A DNA stretch of 64,000 nucleotides from G965215225 sp965215225 (GCA_965215225.1 OZ244039.1:1116001-1180000); one strand, 5' to 3'. Positions 8,666 to 17,902 are shown, counted from the stretch's first letter. Translations and numbers: made by a program. The notes: generated by a model not told the origin, from the sequence alone.

Positions 8666-9450
8666 AATTCCAATGAGGTTCTCAATGGAGGCGCTGGATA
8701 GTGAAAGGATACCGGCCCCTCTTTCTGCCCATGAATGAACTGTTTCACAAAAGGAGAATCGCTTGCCCTCAGGCTCTGAGGGTCTCCACTGCCTATGACC
8801 TTCCCATCTGCTATCACATAGACATAATCCACTATATTGAGGGTTTCAGTTAGATCATGAGAGACCACTATGCTAGTCAATGACAGACTATCATTCAGCA
8901 TTTTTATTAGACTCATAAGCACCCCGATTCCGATGGGGTCTTGACCAGCAAAGGGTTCATCATACATAATAAGGTCTGGGTCGAGGGCAATTGCGCGCGC
9001 TAGGGCTACCCGTCTGGTCATCCCACCAGATAGCTCGCTTGGCATTAGCCTATCCGTTCCTCTAAGACCAACACACTCTAACTTCATCATCACCACATCG
9101 CGGATCATATCAGCTGGCAGCTGGGTGTGAATCTTAAGTGGAAAGGCAACATTCTGAAACACATTAAGGTCGGTAAACAGGGCGCCGCTTTGAAATAGCA
9201 ATCCCAGCCGGCGGCGAAATTGAAACAATTCCTTACGGTTGAAATGATGAATATTCTTACCTTCCAAGAGGATTTCACCTGCCTGTGGTTGTAATTGACC
9301 GCCAATAAGACGAAGTAGAGTTGTCTTACCTGTGCCACTAGGTCCCATGATACCTACTATCTTGCCACGCGGGATTTCTAATTCAGCATCATTAAAGATA
9401 AGCTTATCTCCACGCAGAAATCTTAGCTTCCGAACACTAATAAAAGACAT
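8662..9450 (-). CDS. mlaF: Phospholipid ABC transporter ATPase MlaF
   Basis: A 262-residue ABC ATPase with Walker A 'GPSGTGKTT', signature 'LSGGMTRRVALARA' and Walker B 'LIMYDEPF' followed by 'AGQDP'. It powers MlaE. The frame is open upstream to 9555 but that part overlaps hisB in another frame and has no family match, so the ATG at 9450 ('MSFISVRKL') is used. The 37 bases between it and hisB are a short TA-alternating stretch. Confidence 0.92.
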   Translation of the reverse strand: MSFISVRKLRFLRGDKLIFNDAELEIPRGKIVGIMGPSGTGKTTLLRLIGGQLQPQAGEILLEGKNIHHFNRKELFQFRRRLGLLFQSGALFTDLNVFQNVAFPLKIHTQLPADMIRDVVMMKLECVGLRGTDRLMPSELSGGMTRRVALARAIALDPDLIMYDEPFAGQDPIGIGVLMSLIKMLNDSLSLTSIVVSHDLTETLNIVDYVYVIADGKVIGSGDPQSLRASDSPFVKQFIHGQKEGPVSFHYPAPPLRTSLEL

Positions 9451-9487
9451 TCTTAATATATGTATATGTGTATATATAGTTGTATAG

Positions 9488-10075
9488 TTATAGCCTTCCC
9501 TTAGTAGAAGGGATACCTGCTTGGGGTCTGATGGCCATTCTAAGGGCAAGGGCAAAAGCCTTGAATAGACTCTCTATTTGGTGGTGGCAATTGATGCCAT
9601 TCAAGCAATCTAAGTGCAGGGTAGTTTCGCTATGATTGACGAAACCACGAAAAAACTCTCGGACCAATTGGGTATCAAAATCCCCAACCCTATCGGAAGT
9701 CCATTCAGCACGCAGACAAAGCAATGGCCGATTGGAAATATCCACCACCGCGCGCGACAAGGCTTCATCTAGGGGCGCATAGGCAAAGCCATAGCGAACA
9801 ATAGAAGTTTTGTCACCTAAGGCCTTACCAATAGCTATCCCCAGTCCTATGCCAGTGTCTTCAACTAGATGGTGGTCATCTACTTCCTTGTCGCCTTGAC
9901 AGCTTATCTGAGCGTCAATAAGACTATGATGGCTAAGCTGTTGCAACATATGATCAAGGAAAGGCACCTGAGTGCTTATGGTGTTTTTGCCACTTCCATC
10001 TAAATTGAGCCCGACCTCTATGTTCGTCTCTTTAGTTTCGCGTTCTACTAAAATAGTTCGTTCTTGTTTTGCCAT
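9488..10075 (-). CDS. hisB: Imidazoleglycerol-phosphate dehydratase
   Basis: The 195-residue monofunctional HisB carries both duplicated metal-binding motifs, 'DHHLVEDTGIGLG' and 'CHHQIESLFKAFALAL', and 'VPFLDHML'. It dehydrates imidazole-glycerol phosphate in histidine synthesis. E. coli has a bifunctional fusion with the phosphatase; here only the dehydratase is present. It is the first gene of the minus-strand hisB-mla-murA-hisG run, so two histidine genes bracket the lipid-transport genes. A TGGTATAAT promoter element lies 24 bases upstream of the ATG. Confidence 0.95.
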   Translation of the reverse strand: MAKQERTILVERETKETNIEVGLNLDGSGKNTISTQVPFLDHMLQQLSHHSLIDAQISCQGDKEVDDHHLVEDTGIGLGIAIGKALGDKTSIVRYGFAYAPLDEALSRAVVDISNRPLLCLRAEWTSDRVGDFDTQLVREFFRGFVNHSETTLHLDCLNGINCHHQIESLFKAFALALRMAIRPQAGIPSTKGRL

Positions 10076-10098
10076 TGAATATGTCTAGTTATGGAGTT

Positions 10099-10107
10099 AT
10101 TATACCA
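10099..10107 (-). promoter_or_regulatory. Extended -10 promoter element for hisB
   Basis: Read on the minus strand this is TGGTATAAT, an extended -10 box (TGn plus TATAAT), 24 bases before the hisB ATG and followed by AACTC. The same core plus AACTC stands in front of the divergent lipoprotein gene. No convincing -35 box is seen, as expected for extended -10 promoters. Confidence 0.55.
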
Positions 10108-10305
10108 AAGGTTTGATTAATTAGTTTATTCTAACTAATAAAAAGCGTTGGAATAAGATTGAAATTGACCGTTGATTTGAGTAGTGGATGATGGTTAGTG
10201 AGGCGATTGTCAGCATCCTGTTAGTCGCAATTCATCCATTCTTATTAATTTTTTTCAGTTAAATGCATATTTTTTTATGCAGATTTCCTCTTTTTGGTGT
10301 TTTTT

Positions 10306-10314
10306 TGGTATAAT
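10306..10314 (+). promoter_or_regulatory. Extended -10 promoter element for the poly-G lipoprotein gene
   Basis: TGGTATAAT lies 33 bases before the preferred ATG at 10348, followed by AACTC exactly as at the divergent hisB promoter. A T-rich stretch (10291-10306) precedes it. The ribosome binding site GAGGA at 10336-10340 follows, 7 bases before the ATG. Confidence 0.6.
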
Positions 10315-10347
10315 AACTCACTTTTATTAACAAATGAGGATTTTTAT

Positions 10348-12691
10348 ATGAATACTTCTAATAAAACTAGAACATCTTCTCTTGTGAGGAATATTGTTTG
10401 TTTCACTGCCTCCCTATGTTGTGGGGACTTTTGGGGATCTTGGAGTTCTTGGATCTCTCAGAGTTTTCGAATTTTGCTTAGTAAGATGAGGCGGTTTCTC
10501 TTCTTAGTTGCGGCTGGTTTCTTATCAGTTGTTCTTACTGCTTGTGCTGGGGGGGGGGGGGGGCAGTAGTTCAGGCACGACTCCTTCTGATGAGGATGGG
10601 GTGCGACTCACCTTTACTCCCATGGCCGGCGGTTTTCGCATAAGCAACCTATCGGCATTTGGCGATTTCGTTTCTTTGAATATTACGGCAACCAGTGGAA
10701 CCACGGTAGTAGTTGCTGAAAATGGAAATGTCAATATTGCCGAATTTGTTGATAATGGCTATTATGATTTTACTGGGCTGACTGACCTCGAATGGAAGTT
10801 TGGGATTAGCGGCATTCTTAGCGATGGAGGGGAGGAAGAGGTGAAGATAGTTTTTGCTTGGCCTGAGAATAAGGCAGACCACAACAACGGGGGCATTCGC
10901 CCGGGCGCCAATCATGATGGAGATGGGCGAGCGGATAGTGTGGATCCTGATGATGATAATGATGGGGTGAATGATAATCATCCAGACGAATGTTCTACTG
11001 GGGAGATGGGTTGGACGAGCAATGGTGATACCGATCATGATGGGGATGGTTGCCAAGATTCGAGTGAAGATACAGATGATGATAATGATGGGGTAAGGGA
11101 TGATCATCCAGACAAATGTTCTAAAGGGGTGACGGGTTGGACAAGCAATGCTGGTAATGATAATGATGGGGATGGTTGTCGTGATTCGGATGAGGATGAG
11201 GATGGAGGTCAAGGTTCTGATAGCGATAATGATGAGGTGAATGATCGTTTCGACCTATGTCCTACCAGCCAAAATTCAAATTTTGTCTCTACCTCTGCCA
11301 ACGACAAAGATGGCGATGGTTGTGAGGATGGGGTCGAGGATATAGATGATGATGGTGATGGGTTGATAGAGATAGCCACGGCGACGGAATTGAATGCGGT
11401 TCGCTATGCTCTGGATGGCAGCGGCTATCGCTCCGAAGCGGGTGGCAACCTTGACCAAAATGGCTGTGGTGGTACCGACGACATTACTGAATGTTCTGGC
11501 TATGAGCTGGTTGATAATATAAGTCTTGCGGACTATGCGGATAATGATAACGGCAAAGGCTGGCAACCCTTGGGTCATGATACAAATAGTTCTACAGCTG
11601 ATTGTCAAGGAGCTGTTTTTAATGGGACTTTTGAGGGCAATGGCTGGACGATTAGTGATTTAAACATTAATCGTTCGGATGAGGATTGTGTGGGTTTGTT
11701 TGGGCAGATAACTGAGTATTCAGAGGTTCTTAATTTAACTATTCGTGCCGAAGCAGTGATAGGTAGGAATGATGTAGGTGGTCTGGTGGGGAAAGGTGGC
11801 TCGGCTTGGATTTTTTCTTCTTCGGTAGTGGCGGGTGAGGTGAGTGGGCGTGCTAGAGTAGGTGGTCTGGTGGGGAAAGGTGGCTCGGCTCGGATTTTTT
11901 CTTCTTCGGCAGTGGCGGGTGAGGTGAGCGGGAGTACTAGAGTAGGCGGTTTGATGGGGTCTGCTCCACGGGCTCGTATTTTTTCTTCTTCAGTAGTGGC
12001 GGGTGAGGTGAGTGGGACTGATGATGAAGTAGGTGGTCTGGTGGGGTATGGTGTAGGTGACTTGGCTCGGATTGTTTCTTCTTCGGTAGTAGTGGGTGAA
12101 GTGAGTGGGCGTAATACTGTAGGTGGTCTGGTGGGGTGGGGTCAGTTCGCTCGGATTGTTTCTTCATCGGTTGTGGCAGCTGAGGTGAGAGGGGGTAGTG
12201 GTTTACGTGCTGTAGGTGGTTTGGTGGGAGCATTTGCATCTGGCCAGGTTGCTTATTCTTATGTAGTATCAGGCAGTAATACTGCTATGCTGGTTGGGAT
12301 TGGAAGCGGGAGCGGAGCTGCTTCTTATTGGGACAGGAATACTAGTGGTAGAAACAATGGCAATTATGGCGAAAGCAAGACCAGTGATGATCTTCAAAAT
12401 CCAACTGACTACACAAGGATTTATGACACTTGGAACGATAATCCAATTACATTTAGCGATGGGATGATTGACGAACCATTAGCTGTCTGGTGTGATAGGG
12501 ATAATAGTGGGAGCATAGAGATAGAAGAACAAATCCCTGGCAATCTTATTTGGGACTTCGGCACTTCAAGTCAATATCCCGCTATTGAATGCACTCCGTT
12601 AGATCCTGACGACTGGCGTAGCTGGTGGTCTCTGGATGGGGATGGCAAACCCCAACTAGACCGGGCTCGTTTAGACGCGCTGCTTCCTTAA
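10348..12691 (+). CDS. Phase-variable surface lipoprotein with calcium (TSP3) repeats and GLUG motifs; frame interrupted at a poly-G tract
   Basis: As read, the gene is split. From the ATG at 10348 (good GAGGA site) a frame runs through a lipoprotein signal, from Met at 10486 to lipobox 'VVLTAC', then five glycines from a run of 15 G (10549-10563), and stops at 10567-10569. The remaining 700-odd residues are open in the next frame to 12691. With 14 or 17 G the two join into a lipoprotein of about 780 residues. Order after the Gly run: a beta-rich part, aspartate-rich 'DGDGxxD' thrombospondin type 3 calcium repeats (about 10910-11370), an 'IATATELNAVRYAL' segment, then five or six 'VGGLVG' GLUG repeats (11779-12235). 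Probably surface-exposed. The G-run length may be a real switch or an assembly error. Confidence 0.8.
10549..10563 (+). repeat. Homopolymeric G tract (15 G), probable slipped-strand switch
   Basis: Fifteen consecutive G directly after the lipobox codons TGT GCT. They encode glycines in either frame, so gain or loss of a base changes only the joining frame. Lengths of 14 or 17 connect the signal peptide to the ectodomain; 15 gives a stop two codons after the tract. Confidence 0.85.
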
Positions 12692-13373
12692 ACTAACGAT
12701 TTGCTTTGGCTTAGACCCTCAGCTTCAACCGAAGCGGCTAGGACGGAGGCACTCCAATTAGATCAGTTTAACCAATCTGCTTCCCTCCTTAAATTGACAA
12801 CTTGCTTTGACTTAGTCCCTCAGCTTCAACCGAAGCGGCTAGGACAGAGGCACTTCAACTAGACCTGTTTGGCTAATCTGCTTCCCTCCTTAAACTGACA
12901 ACTTGCTTTGGCTTAGACCCTCAGCTCCAACCAAAACCGCTAGGACCGACCCACTTCAACTAGACCTGTTTAGCTAATCTGCTTCCTTGCTTAAACTGAC
13001 AACTTGCTTTGACTTTGTCCCTCCCTAGCTATTTGGAAGGGGAATGGCGTGGCTGTTTGAATAGGACTGGCGAACCCCAACTAAACCAAATTCGTTTAGA
13101 CGAGCTGTTTCCCTAGTCTCAACCGAAGTGGCTGGGACAGAAGCACTTCAACTAGACCTGTTTGGCTAATCTGTTTTCTTGCTTAAACTGACAACTTGCT
13201 TTGACTTAGATCCGCGGCTTCAGCTGAAACTGCCTAGCTATTTGAATGGGGAATGGCAGTGTTGGTGGTTTTTGAATAGGACTGGCAAACCTCAATTAAA
13301 CCAGATCTGTTTGGGCATGCTACTTTCTTCCTTTAATCTGACAACTCCTCAGGCCCGCAAAAAACTGGCATAG
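12687..13373 (+). repeat. Decayed tandem copies of the lipoprotein gene's 3' end (about 101-bp period)
   Basis: Copies beginning CTTAAACTGACAACTTGCTT or close variants start at 12687, 12788, 12889, 12990 and 13182, giving periods of 101, 101, 101 and 192 bp. Several carry remnants of the lipoprotein C-terminus: the gene ends 'GKPQLDRARLDALLP', while 13068-13115 encodes 'GEPQLNQIRLDELFP' and 13230-13330 encodes 'EWQCWWFLNRTGKPQLNQI'. The fragments are in changing frames with stops, so they are not a functional gene, although 13179-13373 is briefly open. The remaining intergenic sequence to tatD (13374-13658) shows nothing I can assign. Confidence 0.75.
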
Positions 13374-13661
13374 GTTCTTCTTATCTGCCTCCAAGCTAAA
13401 ACCAGCTGCTCCTAAGATTAAATAGCAACCATTCCCAATCACTTCCCCAATCATTCTCAATCGGCCCTAATCAATCCCCACCAATTCGCCTCTCAATTTC
13501 AATATCACGCTTTCATTGGGATAATCAAAGGTTTCTATCCAATCAACCCTATTTGACCTATGGCGGCTTTCATTGGGTAGGATAACCAAAGGCTTCTATA
13601 GCTAATAGCGGCTGGTTTGGTTCATATAAAATAGGAAGGTGTATCTAATAAAAAGACATTG

Positions 13662-13668
13662 AAGGAGG
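13662..13668 (+). promoter_or_regulatory. Ribosome binding site that sets the tatD start
   Basis: AAGGAGG lies 5 bases before a TTG at 13674. The in-frame TTG at 13659 lies before this site and would bury it inside the gene, so 13674 is the better start. Confidence 0.75.
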
Positions 13669-13673
13669 TTCTC

Positions 13674-14504
13674 TTGTTTGATTGTTGTGTCAATTTAACT
13701 CATCCATCTTTTGCTAAGGACAGGATAGCTGTTTTGGAGAGGGCGATGGATTTTGGCTTGAAGGGCGCTTTGCTGTGTAGTTCGGATTTGGAATCTAGTC
13801 TTCAGACGGTTGCTCTAGCAGAGGACCTCAATAGGCAGTTGCCTCTTGAGGTCTATGTTACTGTTGGTGTTCATCCTCATCAAGCATCTGGCTGGCAGGC
13901 GAAGCTAAAGGAAAACTTTACCTTACTAGTAAAGCAACGGCAAAGTAGGATAAGGGCTATAGGCGAGACGGGACTGGATTATGACCGTAACTATTCCCCT
14001 CCCCAAGCACAGAGGCAAGCTTTTACTGCCCAGTTGGAGTTGGCGGCTGACCTGCAGCTGCCGGTGTTCCTTCATCAACGAGCAAGTCATCGCGACTTTA
14101 TTGATATCCTATCTTCTTTTTGTAATAGTCTGCCGGCTATGTTGGTTCATTGCTTTACTGGTTCGGCAGCCGAACTTCATAGCTACTTGGATCTAGGTTG
14201 TTATATAGGCATCACTGGGTGGCTCTGTGATGATAGGCGAGGAAAGCATCTACGCCCGCTGATAAAATCCATCCCCCTAAATCGTCTCTTAGTAGAGACA
14301 GATTCTCCCTATCTGATTCCCCGCAGCCTGCCTGAACGGAAGAATAACCGTAATGAGCCAGCCTACCTATGCCATATCATTGAACAGATAGCACTCTATC
14401 ATTCATTGAACTCTAAAGAGCTTAGTCTTTTGACCTATAACAATGCTAAGAAGTTCTTAAATGTCTCTTCCGAATCCTTAGAGAATGAGAGCTATTCTCA
14501 TTAA
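13674..14504 (+). CDS. tatD: TatD-family metal-dependent DNase
   Basis: A 276-residue TIM-barrel hydrolase. From the TTG start the protein reads 'MFDCCVNLTHPSFAKDR', closely parallel to E. coli TatD. The metal and catalytic motifs 'GVHPHQA', 'AIGETGLDYDRN', 'VHCFTG', 'GITGWLCDDRRG' and 'VETDSPYL' are all there, as is the late 'RRNEPAYL'-type segment ('NNRNEPAYL'). The family has 3'-5' exonuclease/DNase activity and roles in DNA repair. nadC follows after 28 bases. The 3' end shares a duplicated stretch with the nadC start. Confidence 0.93.
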   Translation: MFDCCVNLTHPSFAKDRIAVLERAMDFGLKGALLCSSDLESSLQTVALAEDLNRQLPLEVYVTVGVHPHQASGWQAKLKENFTLLVKQRQSRIRAIGETGLDYDRNYSPPQAQRQAFTAQLELAADLQLPVFLHQRASHRDFIDILSSFCNSLPAMLVHCFTGSAAELHSYLDLGCYIGITGWLCDDRRGKHLRPLIKSIPLNRLLVETDSPYLIPRSLPERKNNRNEPAYLCHIIEQIALYHSLNSKELSLLTYNNAKKFLNVSSESLENESYSH

Positions 14505-14532
14505 TCTGATAACAATGCTAACGAATTATTAG

Positions 14533-15387
14533 ATGTCTCTTCTGCATAATATCGACGAAACGGTTGCCAATGCACTAAAAGAAGATTTAGGGCAGGTTGA
14601 TGCTGCAGGAGATATTACTGCGTCCTTGATAACCGAGGCAAAGCAAGGGACTGCCGAACTCAGCTCAAGGGAGAATGCCGTTCTTTGTGGCACTGCATGG
14701 TTTGAAAGAAGCTTCTTACTTTTGGACCAGGAGATTGATATTAGCTGGCAGAGTCAAGATGGCGATAAGATTAAGGCAGGCCAGGTCTTGTGTCGGCTAA
14801 CTGGTAAGGTGCGTTCTATTCTTGCTGGCGAGAGGACAGGATTGAATTTTTTACAGACTCTATCGGCAACCGCTACTGAATCGGCTCGACTTGCCAAGAA
14901 GGTTGAGGGACAACAAATAGTGATACTGGATACGCGTAAGACACTGCCTGGCTTGAGGTCGGCACAGAAGTATGCAGTCCAGCTAGGCGGTTGCCATAAT
15001 CACCGCCAAGGCGCCTACGATGCTTTTCTTATTAAGGAAAACCATTTGATGTTTGCTGATTCCATTAAGCAACTGGTTGAATTGGCTAAGAATGCTTCTA
15101 GGGATAGGCAGCTCATAGTAGAGGTAGAAAATTTTGCTCAGCTACAGGAGGTGATGGAATTACCGGTAGATGTGGTTCTGTTAGATAATTTTGATTTTGA
15201 GTCTATTGTGAAGGCATGTGAGCTGGTTCGTCAGCATAAGAGACGAATTCAGTTGGAAGTATCCGGCGGGGCTGATAGGTTGGATCTAGCTCAGCTTGCC
15301 TCTATTGGCATAGATCGCGTTTCACTTGGCAGTCTTACCAAACATTGCCATGCGATAGATTTCTCATTGAGATTCCAATCCCCTTAA
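14533..15387 (+). CDS. nadC: Nicotinate-nucleotide pyrophosphorylase (carboxylating)
   Basis: The 284-residue QAPRTase converts quinolinate and PRPP to nicotinate mononucleotide in NAD synthesis. Motifs include 'EDLGQVDAAGDIT', 'RTGLNFLQTLSATAT', 'DTRKTLPGLR', 'YAVQLGGCHNHR' and 'VEVENFAQ', ending 'LEVSGGADRL...SLGSLTK'. Length is standard. No strong ribosome binding site is visible; the upstream sequence is a near-copy of the end of tatD, so the current start region may derive from a local duplication. The Fic-fold gene starts just after the stop. Confidence 0.96.
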   Translation: MSLLHNIDETVANALKEDLGQVDAAGDITASLITEAKQGTAELSSRENAVLCGTAWFERSFLLLDQEIDISWQSQDGDKIKAGQVLCRLTGKVRSILAGERTGLNFLQTLSATATESARLAKKVEGQQIVILDTRKTLPGLRSAQKYAVQLGGCHNHRQGAYDAFLIKENHLMFADSIKQLVELAKNASRDRQLIVEVENFAQLQEVMELPVDVVLLDNFDFESIVKACELVRQHKRRIQLEVSGGADRLDLAQLASIGIDRVSLGSLTKHCHAIDFSLRFQSP

Positions 15388-15392
15388 TCCTT

Positions 15393-16562
15393 ATGTTGGA
15401 TAAAGATAATATTCTCGGCTGTTTTGTTGACCTTCCCGAAGGCTATCAATGCTATATTCCCTATGACATTAACCAAATAGACTTTGATTTTTCTGCTGAT
15501 GTCCTCATTAGAACAACCGAAGTTACCAGCATATTGGGGCAATTAGAAGGACAGGCAACTCAGCTAGCAGGGCTATATGCTGGGATGTTTATTTGGACCG
15601 AAAGCTACTATTCTCACTTACTAACCGGCGGAAAAGTTGATTATCTAGGCAGCCTGAGCCATCTTTTAAGACGGAGAGGAGAGAGCAAGAAAGGAAAGGA
15701 TGGAAAAGGGGGAAGGGAAGCAAGAAAAGAAGCAAAAGAAGAGGCAAAAGAAGCCAGGCAGATTGCGCGCGGCAAAAGGGCTTTTGAAACTGGCTGGCAG
15801 AGATTAAGGGAGGTGCCGGTCTCTACTGACTTCCTCATTCAACTACACCGGCTACTATTGGAGGATGGCTCAGCATCCTTAAGAAGAGAACCGAACTGGT
15901 TAGGTGGTGGGGATCTATCAAGCGCGACTTTTATCTCGCCACCTCCCTATGAGGTGGCTAATGCAATGGCTGAACTGGAGCAATTTATTAATCGTCAAGA
16001 CAAGATCTTGCCACTATTGAAGATAGGGCTGGTTTATGCTCAGCTTGAAACTATTCGCCCCTTTGAGAGCTCTAATGGGAGAAGTGCGCGCTTGCTATTA
16101 CATCTTCTTATCATCTTACAAGGATTACTGAGCGTCCCACTATTATGCCTTTCGCGCCAATTCTATCTGAAACAGCAATCCTACTATGAAGCTATGGACG
16201 CTTATAGGCAGGGTGATTATGAGCACTGGCTAGGTTTCTTTCTAGCCTCAGTAGAGGCAACTGGACGCCATAGTCTTAAGCTGATGAAGGAGATCATAGT
16301 CATTCGGTCTGAAGACCTAGCCAGTTTGGCGCAGCTTAGTAAGACTGCTAAGGAGAATGGGCGTAGTCTTCTTGACCATCTGTTTAGCCTGCCGCTGGTA
16401 GATGTTACCCAGGCAATCCAGTGGTTAGCTATGTCTCGCCCGGCTGCCCAGACTACTATCAATCGATTAGTAGGCTTAAACATTCTCTCTCCACTCAATG
16501 AGGGAAAGAAGTATAGCAGGGCATATGTGTATAAACGCTATTTTGATATCTTGACTAGTTGA
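15393..16562 (+). CDS. Fic-fold protein lacking the catalytic histidine
   Basis: A 389-residue protein of the Fic family with an N-terminal regulatory domain and a C-terminal winged-helix part. The start is the ATG at 15393 after nadC. A probable inhibitory helix reads 'SILGQLEG' (46-53), followed by 'LRREPNWLGG' and 'ATFISPPPYEV', as in Fic proteins. The usual HPFxDGNGR motif is 'RPFESSNGR' (222-230): His to Arg, Asp to Ser, Gly to Ser. AMP transfer in the normal manner is therefore unlikely. A Lys/Glu/Ala-rich insert (about 97-128) interrupts the domain. The 3' end overlaps galE by 8 bases (convergent). Confidence 0.85.
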   Translation: MLDKDNILGCFVDLPEGYQCYIPYDINQIDFDFSADVLIRTTEVTSILGQLEGQATQLAGLYAGMFIWTESYYSHLLTGGKVDYLGSLSHLLRRRGESKKGKDGKGGREARKEAKEEAKEARQIARGKRAFETGWQRLREVPVSTDFLIQLHRLLLEDGSASLRREPNWLGGGDLSSATFISPPPYEVANAMAELEQFINRQDKILPLLKIGLVYAQLETIRPFESSNGRSARLLLHLLIILQGLLSVPLLCLSRQFYLKQQSYYEAMDAYRQGDYEHWLGFFLASVEATGRHSLKLMKEIIVIRSEDLASLAQLSKTAKENGRSLLDHLFSLPLVDVTQAIQWLAMSRPAAQTTINRLVGLNILSPLNEGKKYSRAYVYKRYFDILTS

Positions 16563-17556
16563 GCTGGGCGGCGAACTTCAATGTGTCCTGCCACATAACC
16601 TCTAATTCTCTGCTGGTCTGCCAGTTGAGGAATTCCTTAGCGAATTTAGTTGAGGTATAGTTGGCGGCTATATCGCCTGGTCGTCTAGGCACTATCTGGT
16701 AGGGAAGCTCCCTATCACAAACCTTTTCAAAAGCCTTTATGACCTCTAGGACTGTCCATCCTTGACCACTGCCAAGGTTTACTATCTTATAGCCCTGGAC
16801 CTCCTCAAGCTTTGCTAGAGCCTTAGTATGGGCCTCTGCCAGGTCCATTATGTGTAGATAGTCACGGATGCAGGTGCCATCTCTGGTATCATAGTCATTG
16901 CCAAAAACCTTGAAGACATTCTGAGGATTGTGGTAGGAGTGCATGATGGCGGGGAACAGATTGCTGGGTTCTTGCTGTGAAGGCACTTCGCCTAGTAGGC
17001 CGCTAGTATGGGCGCCAGCTGGATTAAAATAGCGAAGACTGATTATCTGCCAGTTCTTGTCAGAATTGGCTAGATCGCTCAGCAAGTGTTCACAGACTAT
17101 CTTACTACTGCCATAGGGGTTGGTGGATTGTAAAGGGGCATCTTCTTCTATGGGCAGCTTGGCTGGAATGCCGAAGACAGTGGCAGAAGAACTGAATACC
17201 AGTCTATAGCAATTATGAGCCCTCATAACCTTGACCAGATTAATAAGCCCAACAACATTGTTTTCATAGTAGAGGATTGGTTCTTTCACTGATTCCTCCA
17301 CTGATTTAAGAGCGGCAAGATGGACAACACCATTAATCTTATAGTGTGAGAATATCTTCTCCAAATCAGCTTCTTGTTTAATATCTGCCTCGATACAGTC
17401 GACATCTACTCCACTGATTGCTTTGATTTTGTCGATTATTTCTTTGGTGCTATTGTGGAAATTATCGGCAATGATGGGGACATAACCTGATGAGAGCAAT
17501 TCAATGACGACATGGGAACCAATGAAACCGGTTCCACCTGTGACGAGAATATTCAT
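16555..17556 (-). CDS. galE: UDP-glucose 4-epimerase
   Basis: A 333-residue extended SDR with the NAD motif 'VTGGTGFIGSHV', catalytic 'SSSATVFG' and 'NPYGSSK' (Tyr and Lys), and 'LRYFNPAGAH'. It interconverts UDP-glucose and UDP-galactose, supplying sugars for LPS or exopolysaccharide. Length matches E. coli GalE (338). It overlaps the upstream DUF1820 gene by 4 bases. Confidence 0.95.
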   Translation of the reverse strand: MNILVTGGTGFIGSHVVIELLSSGYVPIIADNFHNSTKEIIDKIKAISGVDVDCIEADIKQEADLEKIFSHYKINGVVHLAALKSVEESVKEPILYYENNVVGLINLVKVMRAHNCYRLVFSSSATVFGIPAKLPIEEDAPLQSTNPYGSSKIVCEHLLSDLANSDKNWQIISLRYFNPAGAHTSGLLGEVPSQQEPSNLFPAIMHSYHNPQNVFKVFGNDYDTRDGTCIRDYLHIMDLAEAHTKALAKLEEVQGYKIVNLGSGQGWTVLEVIKAFEKVCDRELPYQIVPRRPGDIAANYTSTKFAKEFLNWQTSRELEVMWQDTLKFAAQLN

Positions 17557-17879
17557 CTATCAGATTTATGAAGATGAGGAATATGACTTAATGTGGTTGA
17601 TTCGTTGGTTGCCTTATGAATACAGCTGATACCTTTTTTGTTCACCTCATCGATACGAATAATATTGAAATGTGGAATATAGCTTCGCTCTACTCCTTTG
17701 AACTCTGAGCGCAACTTCTCATCCGCTGGATCTACCAATTTGGTGCGCTCACCATAGACAAAATTCTCAATCTCAATGAAGCCATGCATATTCCCTTGAT
17801 AAACATTGTTAACATAGACTTCATAGATTTCTTTGTTCTGGTGGAAAAGAACCCGATAGATTTTTTCTTTCTTAGCCAT
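17553..17879 (-). CDS. DUF1820-family protein
   Basis: A 108-residue protein starting 'AKKEKIYRVLFHQNKEIYEVY' in segments, followed by 'GFIEIENFVYGERTKLVDPADEKLRSEF' (two shorter motifs run together at about residues 34-61) and 'SYIPHFNIIRIDEV'. This pattern matches the small DUF1820 family found widely in gammaproteobacteria, whose function is unknown. A near-consensus promoter stands 24 bases upstream, and galE overlaps its end, so the two are co-expressed. Confidence 0.7.
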   Translation of the reverse strand: MAKKEKIYRVLFHQNKEIYEVYVNNVYQGNMHGFIEIENFVYGERTKLVDPADEKLRSEFKGVERSYIPHFNIIRIDEVNKKGISCIHKATNESTTLSHIPHLHKSDR

Positions 17880-17902
17880 TTCGTTTCTTCTTAATAAAAG
17901 AT

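Noticed and set aside
9451..9555. N-terminal extension of MlaF
   Set aside because: It runs through the hisB 3' end and a TA-rich gap; the ABC domain begins normally at the ATG at 9450.
13179..13373. 64-codon gene
   Set aside because: It is a remnant of the lipoprotein C-terminus within the decayed repeats, with no ribosome binding site.
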